Shown piece after piece: positions 15,180 to 23,570 of a DNA stretch of 64,000 bases (position 1 is its first letter; each line of letters starts with the position of its first letter). Made by a program: the position numbers and the translations under genes. The DNA comes from Pseudomonas arcuscaelestis. Lineage in GTDB: Bacteria; Pseudomonadota; Gammaproteobacteria; Pseudomonadales; Pseudomonadaceae. The notes beneath the pieces were generated by a model that saw only the letters and a program-made list of their open reading frames with translations, searched no databases and had not been told where the DNA came from. Where the stretch lies: the NCBI RefSeq assembly GCF_016881005.1, contig NZ_JACOPV010000017.1, positions 1-64,000 on the forward strand, written 5' to 3'.

Positions 15180-16454
15180 ATGTCGGTCGATCCGCAACAT
15201 TTTCTGCGCGAGCTGTTCGCCACGGCCATCGATGCCGCACACCCTCGCCAGGTGCTTGAAGCACATCTGCCCAGCGACCGCAGCGGTCGCGTCATTGTCA
15301 TTGGCGCTGGCAAGGCCGCAGCGGCCATGGCTGAAGTGGTCGAACGCAATTGGCAAGGGCCGGTTTCCGGCCTGGTTGTGACCCGCTACGGGCACGGTGC
15401 CAGTTGTTCGAAGATCGAAGTAGTCGAAGCGGCGCACCCGGTTCCCGATGCCGCAGGCCTGGCAGTCGCCAAGCGTGTGCTGGAGATGGTCAGCAACCTC
15501 AGCGCTGACGACCGGGTCATATTCCTGCTCTCGGGTGGTGGCTCTGCCCTGCTGGCACTGCCCGCCGAAGGCCTGACCCTGACTGATAAGCAGCAGATCA
15601 ACAAAGCGCTACTCAAGTCCGGCGCCACCATCGGCGAGATGAACTGCGTGCGCAAGCATCTCTCGGCGATCAAGGGCGGCCGTCTGGCCAAGGCCTGCTG
15701 GCCTGCAACGGTCTACACCTATGCAATTTCCGACGTACCTGGCGACCTGGCCACGGTCATCGCCTCCGGCCCTACCGTGGCCGACCCGAGCACTTCGGCC
15801 CAAGCGCTGGCAATCCTCAAGCGCTACAACATCGAAGCACCCGCTGCAGTCACCGCCTGGCTGAACAACCCAGCCTCGGAAACCGTCAAGGCTGATGATC
15901 CAGCATTGGCGCGCAGCCACTTCCAACTGATCGCCCGCCCCCAGCAGTCGCTGGAAGCTGCAGCGGTCAAGGCCCGCCAGGCTGGCTTCAGCCCACTGAT
16001 TCTTGGCGACCTGGAAGGCGAATCACGGGAAGTCGCCAAGGTTCATGCCGGTATTGCCCGTCAGATCGTGCTACACGGCCAACCGTTGTCGCCGCCCTGC
16101 GTGATCCTTTCCGGTGGCGAGACCACTGTCACCGTACGCGGCAATGGCCGTGGCGGACGCAACGCCGAGTTCCTCCTGAGCCTGACCGAAAGCCTGAAAG
16201 GATTGCCCGGGGTCTACGCCCTGGCTGGCGACACCGATGGTATCGATGGCTCGGAAGACAACGCCGGTGCCCTGATGACCCCGCAAAGCTATGCGCGCGC
16301 TGCAGCCCTGGGGCTGTCGGCCAGCGATGAACTGGACAACAACAATGGCTATGGCTACTTCGCCGCGCTCGACGCCTTGATCGTCACCGAGCCGACGCGG
16401 ACCAACGTCAACGATTTTCGCGCCATTCTGATCCTTGAGAGTGCCAAACCATGA
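15180..16454 (+). CDS. ttuD: Glycerate kinase, MOFRL type (TtuD)
   Basis: TtuD phosphorylates D-glycerate, probably to 2-phosphoglycerate; older annotations call the family hydroxypyruvate reductase. The 424-residue protein has an N-terminal DUF4147 domain (GRVIVIGAGKAAAAMAE, then FLLSGGGSALLALP) and a C-terminal MOFRL domain (GGETTVTVRGNGRGGRNAEF, then LAGDTDGIDGSEDNAG). Its stop overlaps the pykF start as ATGA, so the two are translated together. The pair would convert glycerate to PEP level and then pyruvate, with enolase encoded elsewhere. Confidence 0.94.
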   Translation: MSVDPQHFLRELFATAIDAAHPRQVLEAHLPSDRSGRVIVIGAGKAAAAMAEVVERNWQGPVSGLVVTRYGHGASCSKIEVVEAAHPVPDAAGLAVAKRVLEMVSNLSADDRVIFLLSGGGSALLALPAEGLTLTDKQQINKALLKSGATIGEMNCVRKHLSAIKGGRLAKACWPATVYTYAISDVPGDLATVIASGPTVADPSTSAQALAILKRYNIEAPAAVTAWLNNPASETVKADDPALARSHFQLIARPQQSLEAAAVKARQAGFSPLILGDLEGESREVAKVHAGIARQIVLHGQPLSPPCVILSGGETTVTVRGNGRGGRNAEFLLSLTESLKGLPGVYALAGDTDGIDGSEDNAGALMTPQSYARAAALGLSASDELDNNNGYGYFAALDALIVTEPTRTNVNDFRAILILESAKP

Positions 16455-17866
16455 CGCCTGACAAAAAAGTCAAAATCCTCGCTACCCTGGGCCCTGCCAT
16501 CAAGGGTATCGAGGACATTCGCCAACTGGTCGAGTCGGGAGTGAACATCTTCCGCCTCAACTTCAGCCACGGCGAGCACGAAGACCACGCCCTGCGCTTC
16601 CAGTGGATTCGTGAAGTTGAGAGCCAACTCAACTACCCGCTGGGGATTCTCATGGACCTGCAGGGTCCGAAGCTGCGCGTCGGCCGCTTCGCCGAGGGCA
16701 AGGTCCAGTTGCAGCGTGGCCAGGCCCTGCGCCTCGATCTGGACAGCACCCCCGGGACCCTGGAGCGGGTCAACCTGCCGCATCCGGAAATCATCGCGGC
16801 CCTGGAACCTGGCATGGACCTGCTGCTCGATGACGGCAAACTGCGCCTGCGCGTTACCGCCAAGCACGAAGACGCCATCGAGACCGAAGTGCTCAACGGC
16901 GGCGAGCTGTCCGACCGTAAAGGCGTCAACGTACCGCAAGCCGTGCTGGACCTCAGCCCCCTGACCGCCAAAGACCGCCGCGACCTGACCTTCGGCCTTG
17001 AGCTGGGTGTGGACTGGGTGGCACTGTCGTTCGTGCAGCGCCCGGAAGACATCGTTGAAGCACGTCAGTTGATTGGTGATCGTGCCTACCTGATGGCCAA
17101 GATCGAGAAGCCCTCGGCCGTCACTCAATTGCGCGCCATTGCCGAGCTCAGCGACGCAATCATGGTGGCCCGTGGTGACCTGGGTGTGGAAGTGCCGGCT
17201 GAAAGCGTGCCGCAGATCCAGAAAAGCATCATCAACACCTGCCGTGAATTGGGCAAACCCGTGGTAGTTGCCACGCAGATGCTCGAATCGATGCGGTTCT
17301 CCCCGGCCCCGACCCGCGCTGAAGTTACCGATGTGGCCAATGCTGTGGCGGAAGGCGCCGATGCAGTGATGCTTTCGGCGGAGACGGCCTCCGGCGACTA
17401 CCCGCTTGAAGCGGTGCAGATGATGAGCAAGATCATTCGTCAGGTCGAGAACGGTCCGGATTATCAGGCCCAACTGGATGTGGGTCGACCCAAGGCAGAA
17501 GCTACGGTTTCCGATGCCATCAGCTGTGCGATCCGTCGCATCAGCGGCATTTTGCCGGTGGCTGTGCTGGTCAACTACAGCGAGTCGGGGGCATCGACCC
17601 TACGTGCCGCCCGCGAGCGGCCACGGGCACCGATCCTCAACTTGACCCCGAACCTGGCCACCGCGCGACGTTTGAGCGTGGCCTGGGGTGTGCATTCAGT
17701 GGTCAATGATCGCCTGCGTCAAGTCGATGAAATCTGCTCCACCGCACTGGAAATCGCCCAGGCCCAAGGCATGGCGAGCCGTGGCGATACCCTGTTGATC
17801 ACTGCGGGTGTGCCTTTTGGCAAACCGGGGTCGACTAACACGCTGCGGATCGAAACCTTGGTCTGA
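16451..17866 (+). CDS. pykF: Pyruvate kinase
   Basis: This enzyme converts phosphoenolpyruvate and ADP to pyruvate and ATP. The 471-residue protein shows KILATLGPA at the start, FRLNFSHG, MAKIEKPSAV with the catalytic Lys, VMVARGDLGVE, and VATQMLESM followed by PTRAEVTDVANAV. The C-terminal allosteric domain ends RIETLV. Overlap with ttuD by four bases places it at the end of the glyoxylate operon, which is unusual for a central glycolytic enzyme. Most Pseudomonas also carry a second pyruvate kinase (pykA) elsewhere, so this copy may serve glycerate catabolism. Confidence 0.95.
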   Translation: MTPDKKVKILATLGPAIKGIEDIRQLVESGVNIFRLNFSHGEHEDHALRFQWIREVESQLNYPLGILMDLQGPKLRVGRFAEGKVQLQRGQALRLDLDSTPGTLERVNLPHPEIIAALEPGMDLLLDDGKLRLRVTAKHEDAIETEVLNGGELSDRKGVNVPQAVLDLSPLTAKDRRDLTFGLELGVDWVALSFVQRPEDIVEARQLIGDRAYLMAKIEKPSAVTQLRAIAELSDAIMVARGDLGVEVPAESVPQIQKSIINTCRELGKPVVVATQMLESMRFSPAPTRAEVTDVANAVAEGADAVMLSAETASGDYPLEAVQMMSKIIRQVENGPDYQAQLDVGRPKAEATVSDAISCAIRRISGILPVAVLVNYSESGASTLRAARERPRAPILNLTPNLATARRLSVAWGVHSVVNDRLRQVDEICSTALEIAQAQGMASRGDTLLITAGVPFGKPGSTNTLRIETLV

Positions 17867-17877
17867 CGTAACAATCA

Positions 17878-17942
17878 TCGCGCGGCAAGCCCGCTCCCAT
17901 AGGCACTTGAAGCTTGCTGGGAACGGGCTAGCCCTGCGATGG
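17878..17942. repeat. Inverted REP pair after pykF
   Basis: CGCGCGGCAAGCCCGCTCCCA and GGGAACGGGCTAGCCCTGCGAT face each other, with a short AT-rich centre. It separates pykF from the urea transporter gene and may serve as the operon's 3' end. Confidence 0.8.
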
Positions 17943-18018
17943 CTACGACACACTACCTACGTGGGAAAACCCAGCCCGATAGAGGCCGCCCCACTCCACA
18001 TCAACCCAGACTGCCCCC

Positions 18019-18906
18019 ATGTACACCAAGAATTTCGTCAATCCGTGCCCCGACTGGGCCACGGCCTTGCTCAATGGCTTCAGCCAAGTGCTACTGCAGC
18101 GAAATCCGCTGTGCGGCCTGTCATGCCTGCTGGCCATCACCCTGACTGCCCCCGACCTGGTCGGTGGCGCCTTGCTCGGCGCCCTCGCCGGCCTGCTCAC
18201 GGCCCAGCGTCGTGGCTACAACCGCACGGATCGCCAAGCCGGTCTGTATAGCTACAACGGCGTACTGATCGGCCTGCTGCTCAGCTACGCACTTCCCTGG
18301 TCGGCCATCCTGCCACCGCTGATCATCGCCGCTGGCGGCCTGAGCAGCATGATCGTGCATCAGTGGCTCAAGCGCGCCAGCTCCAACTTGCTACTGCCTG
18401 CCTACACCGCACCGTTCGTGTTGATCGGCTGGGCGGTGTTGTTGGTCAGCGAGCCGAGCAGCGCCGCTTCCAGCCCGATCGAGCACAACGCGCTTTATGC
18501 GCTGGCATGCGGTCTCGGACAGGTCTTCTTGCTGGACAGCCCTTTCGCCGGGCTGCTGATCGCCATCGGCTTGTTCATCTCCAATCGCTACGCCGCCACC
18601 TGGGCGTTACTCGGTGCAGCGCTGGGAGGAAGCGTCGCCCTGCTCGGTGGCGAGGCCAACGCAGCCTATGCAGGCCTATACGGCTTCAATGCCGCCCTCG
18701 CAGCCCTGGCCTTCAGCCAGACGCGCAAACAGCCGTGGCTGCCGCTGCTGGCGATTATCCTGGCAATCATCCTGCAACCGCTGGTTGCGCAACTGCCAGT
18801 GCCAGGCCTGACCGCTCCCTTCATTCTCGCCTGTTGGCTGGTGCTGATCGGCCAGCGCCTGACACGTCAGCCGCTCACCCGCAGGACCGGCCGCTTGCAT
18901 AGCTGA
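18019..18906 (+). CDS. Urea transporter (UT/SLC14 family)
   Basis: This is a 295-residue inner-membrane urea channel. The internal two-fold repeat typical of the family is visible. YSYNGVLIGLLLSY pairs with LYGFNAALAALAFS, and LPAYTAPFVLIGW pairs with PGLTAPFILACW; these are the pore-lining signature pairs. About ten hydrophobic segments are present and no extra domain. No urease genes lie in the window, so it could import urea for a urease elsewhere or release the urea made by ureidoglycolate breakdown. Context with the purine cluster is suggestive but it is not in the same operon. Confidence 0.88.
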   Translation: MYTKNFVNPCPDWATALLNGFSQVLLQRNPLCGLSCLLAITLTAPDLVGGALLGALAGLLTAQRRGYNRTDRQAGLYSYNGVLIGLLLSYALPWSAILPPLIIAAGGLSSMIVHQWLKRASSNLLLPAYTAPFVLIGWAVLLVSEPSSAASSPIEHNALYALACGLGQVFLLDSPFAGLLIAIGLFISNRYAATWALLGAALGGSVALLGGEANAAYAGLYGFNAALAALAFSQTRKQPWLPLLAIILAIILQPLVAQLPVPGLTAPFILACWLVLIGQRLTRQPLTRRTGRLHS

Positions 18907-18950
18907 AGCGCTGCCCCTAGGCTCAGCTGCATTGTGCAATGGAGCTGAGC

Positions 18951-19775
18951 ATGGACACCCCTTCGAGCTGGCGTGAGCGGCTCTTCGTTATCGTTTTTCA
19001 AACCGACACCGTGGCCGGCCGACGTTTTGACAGCATCTTGTTGCTGATCATCCTGGCCAGCCTGATCACTGTAATCCTCGATAGCATTGATGACGTCCAC
19101 CAGAACTACGCCGGACTCCTGGCCTTGATCGAGTGGGGTTTCACCGCCATCTTTCTGGCCGAGTACCTGGTGCGCTTGTATTGCTCACCCAAGCCGCTGC
19201 GCTATGCCTTCAGCTTTTACGGGTTGGTCGACCTGCTGGCCATCGTTCCGGGGATCATCGCCCTGTACTACAGCGACGCCCAGTACCTGCTGATCATTCG
19301 GGTCATCCGAATGCTGCGGATCTTTCGTGTGCTCAAGCTCAGTCCTTACCTCAAGCAAGCGCATTACCTGCTTTCAGCCCTGCAAGGCAGCAAGCAGAAA
19401 ATCATCGTTTTTCTGATCAGCGTCTCTACCCTGGTGACCGTCTTTGGCACCCTGATGTATGTGGTCGAAGGACCTGAACATGGCTTTACCAGCATCCCCA
19501 AGGGTATCTACTGGGCGATCGTGACCCTGACCACGGTCGGCTTTGGCGACATTGTTCCGAAGACGCCACTGGGCCAGGTGATTTCCTCGATGGTGATGAT
19601 CACCGGTTACTCGATCATTGCCGTGCCCACGGGTATTTTCACCGCTGAACTGGCCAATGCCATGCGTGGCGAGCAACTCAAGCACGATTGTCCGGTCTGT
19701 CGCAAAGGCCACCATGAACATGGCGCGGCCTTCTGCTCACGCTGTGGCAATGCACTGTTCAAGAAAATGGAATAA
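18951..19775 (+). CDS. Voltage-gated potassium channel with C-terminal zinc ribbon
   Basis: This is a 274-residue six-helix Kv-type ion channel. S4 is the Arg-rich RVIRMLRIFRVLKLSPYLK (about 117-135). The pore holds the selectivity filter TTVGFGD (194-200) before S6 (SSMVMITGYSIIAVPTGIF). The tail has CPVC and CSRC pairs (247-265) forming a predicted zinc ribbon. An alternative ATG at 18939 adds four residues; 18951 is preferred because GGAG precedes it by six bases. The GFG filter, with Phe for Tyr, is common in bacterial K+ channels. What the zinc ribbon binds is unknown. Confidence 0.9.
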   Translation: MDTPSSWRERLFVIVFQTDTVAGRRFDSILLLIILASLITVILDSIDDVHQNYAGLLALIEWGFTAIFLAEYLVRLYCSPKPLRYAFSFYGLVDLLAIVPGIIALYYSDAQYLLIIRVIRMLRIFRVLKLSPYLKQAHYLLSALQGSKQKIIVFLISVSTLVTVFGTLMYVVEGPEHGFTSIPKGIYWAIVTLTTVGFGDIVPKTPLGQVISSMVMITGYSIIAVPTGIFTAELANAMRGEQLKHDCPVCRKGHHEHGAAFCSRCGNALFKKME

Positions 19776-19868
19776 GCAAAGCACTTTTTAATCTTTTAGC
19801 GCCTAAGCTTCACCCGCTATAGTCGCTGGCATAATGCCTTTAACGCTAATTCGAACAAGGAATGCGCA

Positions 19869-20867
19869 GTGAAAAAACTCTTTAGTGCCTCGCTCCTGGC
19901 TGCCGGTCTTGCTGTCAGCGCCCTGGCTCAAGCCGCGCCGCCTCTGTTGAACGTTTCCTATGACGTAATGCGCGACTTCTACAAAGACTACAACGTCGCC
20001 TTCCAGAAGCACTGGGAAGCCGAGCACAAAGAGAAGCTCACCGTACAGATGTCCTTTGGTGGTTCGAGCAAGCAAGCGCGCTCAGTGATCGATGGCCTGC
20101 CGGCTGACGTCATCACCATGAATATGGCCACCGACATCAACGCCCTGGCTGACAACGGCAAGCTGGTGCCGGAGAACTGGGTAACCCGCCTGCCGAACAA
20201 CAGCGCGCCGTTCACCTCGGCCACCGTGTTCATCGTGCGCAAGGGCAACCCCAAGGCCCTCAAAGACTGGCCTGACCTGCTCAAGGACGGTGTTCAGGTC
20301 ATCGTGCCGAACCCGAAAACCTCCGGCAACGGCCGTTACACCTACCTCTCTGCCTGGGGCTATGTCCTGAAGAACGGCGGTGATGAGAATAAGGCCAAGG
20401 ACTTTGTCGGCAAGCTGTTCAAGCAGGCCCCTGTACTCGACACCGGCGGTCGCGCGGCAACCACCACGTTCATGACCAACCAGATCGGTGATGTGCTGGT
20501 GACCTTCGAGAACGAGGCCGAGATGATCGCCCGCGAGTTCGGGCGTGATCAGTTCGAGGTGATCTATCCAAGCGTTTCCGCCGAAGCAGAGCCGCCAGTG
20601 ACGGTGGTCGACAAGGTCGTGGACAAGAAAGGCACCCGTGCCACCGCCGAGGAATACCTCAAGTACCTGTGGTCGCCAGAAGCTCAGGAGATCGCCGCCA
20701 ACAACTACCTGCGCCCGCGTGATGCAACCGTGCTGGCCAAGTACACCGACCGTTTCCCGAAAGTCGACTTTTTGTCGGTTGAGAAAACCTTCGGTGACTG
20801 GCGCACTGTGCAGAAAACCCACTTCAACGATGGTGGCGTGTTCGACCAGATTTACACCGGGCAGTAA
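19869..20867 (+). CDS. sbp: Periplasmic sulfate-binding protein
   Basis: This is the substrate-binding subunit for a sulfate/thiosulfate ABC importer. The 332-residue protein has a signal peptide ending ALAQA, then PPLLNVSYDVMRDFYKDYN, FGGSSKQARSVIDGLPADV and PNPKTSGNGRYTYLSAWGY, all hallmarks of the Sbp/CysP family. The start is GTG 19869. No CysT, CysW or CysA gene is adjacent, so it must work with a permease encoded elsewhere. Neighbours are a K+ channel and a mechanosensitive channel with no evident link. Confidence 0.94.
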   Translation: MKKLFSASLLAAGLAVSALAQAAPPLLNVSYDVMRDFYKDYNVAFQKHWEAEHKEKLTVQMSFGGSSKQARSVIDGLPADVITMNMATDINALADNGKLVPENWVTRLPNNSAPFTSATVFIVRKGNPKALKDWPDLLKDGVQVIVPNPKTSGNGRYTYLSAWGYVLKNGGDENKAKDFVGKLFKQAPVLDTGGRAATTTFMTNQIGDVLVTFENEAEMIAREFGRDQFEVIYPSVSAEAEPPVTVVDKVVDKKGTRATAEEYLKYLWSPEAQEIAANNYLRPRDATVLAKYTDRFPKVDFLSVEKTFGDWRTVQKTHFNDGGVFDQIYTGQ

Positions 20868-20879
20868 TGCCTGAACAGC

Positions 20880-20909
20880 ACCGGCAAGGGCAGGCCCGCC
20901 CCTGCCGGT
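20880..20909 (+). terminator. Hairpin after sbp
   Basis: ACCGGCA (20880-20886) and TGCCGGT (20903-20909) pair, extended by GGG/CCC inside. It lies 13 bases after the sbp stop. There is no T-run, so it may be a stability hairpin or a weak terminator. Confidence 0.5.
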
Positions 20910-21013
20910 TGCGTCTGTAGCTGCATTGAAAAGTCCTTCAACGCTTCGCTATTTCCAACCTGTCGGCGTTCATTGACTACCCTTTCCGTGGTCCACGGTT
21001 TAAGGAGTACCCA

Positions 21014-23053
21014 GTGATCCGATCATTCCTCGCCTTTGTGCTTGGCTGCCTGCTGAGCCTCCAGCTGGCGACTGCCGCCCCTCTGCTGCCCGCCGCCGAT
21101 AAAACCGCAAAGCCCGCCGAGCCAGTGGTTCAAGGGGGCTTGCTGGGGGCCATTGCCGATGGTTTGGATGATGTCAGTCAGGAACTGGATGTCGACAACC
21201 ACCTGGTCGACAACTGGCGCCTGCGTGCCGATCGTGCCGCCGATGAAGTCGATCAATTGGTCAGCCAACCCTCAGGGCTCAGCTCACTGGAGCTGTGGCG
21301 CGATTTTGCCACCCTCACAGTTACCTGGCTGATCGCTTTTGTGGTGCTGACCAACTTGGGACGAGTACTCGCCCGCCTCTGCAGCCGCACCCGCCTGCTT
21401 CGGACCCGCCCGCGCCCCAGCCGCGTCTGCAAGGACCTGCTGGCCTACACCTTGCCCGCCCTGGCGAGCTTGGTGATAACCCTCTACGTCAGCCACTTTC
21501 TGGCCATATCGCCTGGACGTGCCTTGGGCATGAGCCTGGCCTACGCAACCAGCAGCGGGATTTTCTCGACCTCGATCATTCTTTGCCTGATCACCCTGTT
21601 CGACACCGGACACAAACGCACAGCTGTACGCATCATTCGGCGGTTGGGGCCGCGGCCGTTGTTCCTGATCGGCTTTCTCGCCGCCTGGAGCGATGCCCTG
21701 ACCAGCCCGCAGATCGCACGCCAACTGGGCGGCAACATCACCAGCAGTATCGCCGCCTTCACCGGTTTGCTGGCGACCCTGGCCTTTGCTGTGTTGATAC
21801 TCAAATTGCGTCGACCGGTGGCTCACCTGATTCGCAACCGGGCCCTGCCCGACCGCCTGCAACATCGCGCCGTGCAAGAGACGTTGAGGATCTTCTCGGC
21901 GTTGTGGTTCCTGCCGATACTGATGATGATCCTGGTGTCGGCGATTCACTTGATCGGCGCCGGCGAAGAGAGCCAGCGCGCCCTGCAAAAGGCCCTGCTG
22001 ACTTCCATTCTGCTGATCGGCACGGTGTTTCTCAGCACTGTCCTGCAACGTATGTTCAAGCATGAGGAACAGAGCGATAACCGCCAACGCCTACGCCCCT
22101 ATAAAGAATTGCTGCGCAACCTGGTCCATGCGCTGTTACGTATTGCCATGGCGATAGCGTTCATCGAACTGCTGGGGCGCATCTGGGGCTTTTCGGTGCT
22201 CGACTTTGCCCTGCGCAACACCCTGGGACGCGCGATCAGCGATTCGCTGAGCAGTATCGGTCTGATTTTGCTGGTCACCTGGCTGCTCTGGGTGGTTATC
22301 GACACCGCGATCCAGGAAGCGCTCAAACCCACACCCGGGCGGCGCACCTCGCGCCAACCCAGCACCCGGGTGCGGACCATCCTGCCGATGCTGCGCAACG
22401 CGATCAAAATTATCCTGGTGGTCATCTGCACCATCACCACCATGGCTAACCTTGGGATCAACGTTTCGCCGTTCCTCGCGGGCGCCGGGGTAGTAGGCCT
22501 GGCCATCGGCTTCGGCTCCCAGCAACTGGTACAGGATGTGATTACCGGCTTGTTCATCCTGATCGAAGACACCATCGCCATCGGCGATTGGGTGGTGCTC
22601 GATTCCGGCCATGCCGGTACGGTCGAAAGCCTGACTATCCGCACCCTGCGCCTGCGCGACGGCAAGGGCTTTGTGCACTCGGTGCCGTTCGGTCAGATCA
22701 AGGCGGTAACCAACCAGTCCAGACAATTCGCCTACGCGTTTTTCTCGGTGCAGTTCAGTTACGAGACCGACATCGACAGCGCCTTGAAATTGATTCGTGA
22801 AGTCGGTCACTCCATCAGCGAAGACCCGATGCTGCGCCACAGTCTGCAAGGCCCTCTGCAGGTGTTCGGGGTCGATAGCATGAACCTCAATGGCATTACC
22901 CTCACCGCACAGTTTCGCACCACATCCGGCGGGCAGTACGCCGTCAACCGTGCGTTCAACGAGCGTCTGAAAAAGCGGGTGGACCAGACTGACGATGTCA
23001 GCTTTGCACAATACAACCCACCCCCTGCGCGAGGCGCCGATGGCCCGGCCTGA
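21014..23053 (+). CDS. Large mechanosensitive ion channel (YbiO/MscS superfamily)
   Basis: This is a 679-residue MscS-superfamily channel that would release solutes on osmotic downshock. It has a signal-like N-terminus (to ATAAP), a periplasmic segment to about 90, and around ten hydrophobic helices. The MscS core begins near 485 with FLAGAGVVGLAIGFGSQQLV, the pore helix, followed by the beta domain (IGDWVVLDSGHAGTVESLTI) and a C-terminal alpha/beta domain. Size and layout match E. coli YbiO rather than small MscS. Start GTG 21014 is supported by AAGGAG (21002-21007). The 3' end overlaps the open frame of the next gene but not its chosen start. Confidence 0.9.
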   Translation: MIRSFLAFVLGCLLSLQLATAAPLLPAADKTAKPAEPVVQGGLLGAIADGLDDVSQELDVDNHLVDNWRLRADRAADEVDQLVSQPSGLSSLELWRDFATLTVTWLIAFVVLTNLGRVLARLCSRTRLLRTRPRPSRVCKDLLAYTLPALASLVITLYVSHFLAISPGRALGMSLAYATSSGIFSTSIILCLITLFDTGHKRTAVRIIRRLGPRPLFLIGFLAAWSDALTSPQIARQLGGNITSSIAAFTGLLATLAFAVLILKLRRPVAHLIRNRALPDRLQHRAVQETLRIFSALWFLPILMMILVSAIHLIGAGEESQRALQKALLTSILLIGTVFLSTVLQRMFKHEEQSDNRQRLRPYKELLRNLVHALLRIAMAIAFIELLGRIWGFSVLDFALRNTLGRAISDSLSSIGLILLVTWLLWVVIDTAIQEALKPTPGRRTSRQPSTRVRTILPMLRNAIKIILVVICTITTMANLGINVSPFLAGAGVVGLAIGFGSQQLVQDVITGLFILIEDTIAIGDWVVLDSGHAGTVESLTIRTLRLRDGKGFVHSVPFGQIKAVTNQSRQFAYAFFSVQFSYETDIDSALKLIREVGHSISEDPMLRHSLQGPLQVFGVDSMNLNGITLTAQFRTTSGGQYAVNRAFNERLKKRVDQTDDVSFAQYNPPPARGADGPA

Positions 23054-23096
23054 ATCGGCTTTCTTGTGCGCGAATATCAGTGCTAAAGTCGCGCCC

Positions 23097-23483
23097 ATGA
23101 ACGCCTCGCCCACCAACCGCCCATTGATTGCCTGGACCCTGTATTTCTGTGTCCTGTTCAACCTGTTCGCCTGCGGTATCGGTCACGGGCAAATGATGGG
23201 TTTGAAACTCAACGGCATCGGCGGCGCGTACTGCTCGGCCATGGGCAGCGCAGGGCCAACCCTGAAAAGTGATTTCAGTGACCAGTCGGTTGCTGGCTGG
23301 GACAGCATGCAAAGCTGTCCGGTATGCGCCGCCGCGGTGGTCTGCCTAGGGCTGCTACTGGTCATAGGCTGGCTCCTGGCGGCTGCACGCACCCGCCGCT
23401 ACCACCGCGAACTGCGCAGCAAAGCGCCGCCGCGCTACTGCTGGCCTGCAGCCAATCCGCGTGCCTCTCCCTTTCTGGCTTGA
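23097..23483 (+). CDS. DUF2946 family membrane protein
   Basis: This small protein of 128 residues has an N-terminal hydrophobic segment (PLIAWTLYFCVLFNLFACGI), a periplasmic loop with HGQMMG and MQSCPVC, and a second helix (AAVVCLGLLLVIGWLLAA). DUF2946 members are often encoded beside copper or other metal uptake genes and have a His/Met/Cys-rich loop; here the loop has one His and one CPVC. ATG 23097 gives the standard short form; an in-frame ATG at 23040 would add 19 residues. It precedes a TonB-dependent receptor on the same strand by 87 bases, so a shared metal-uptake role is inferred. Confidence 0.72.
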   Translation: MNASPTNRPLIAWTLYFCVLFNLFACGIGHGQMMGLKLNGIGGAYCSAMGSAGPTLKSDFSDQSVAGWDSMQSCPVCAAAVVCLGLLLVIGWLLAAARTRRYHRELRSKAPPRYCWPAANPRASPFLA

Positions 23484-23570
23484 TCCATACAGCTGTCTGT
23501 AATCGGCCTTTTTGCCGTGCCTGACTGACACGCACGGCTGGCCGTTGGCTCAAATTCCAGAGTTCGACTC

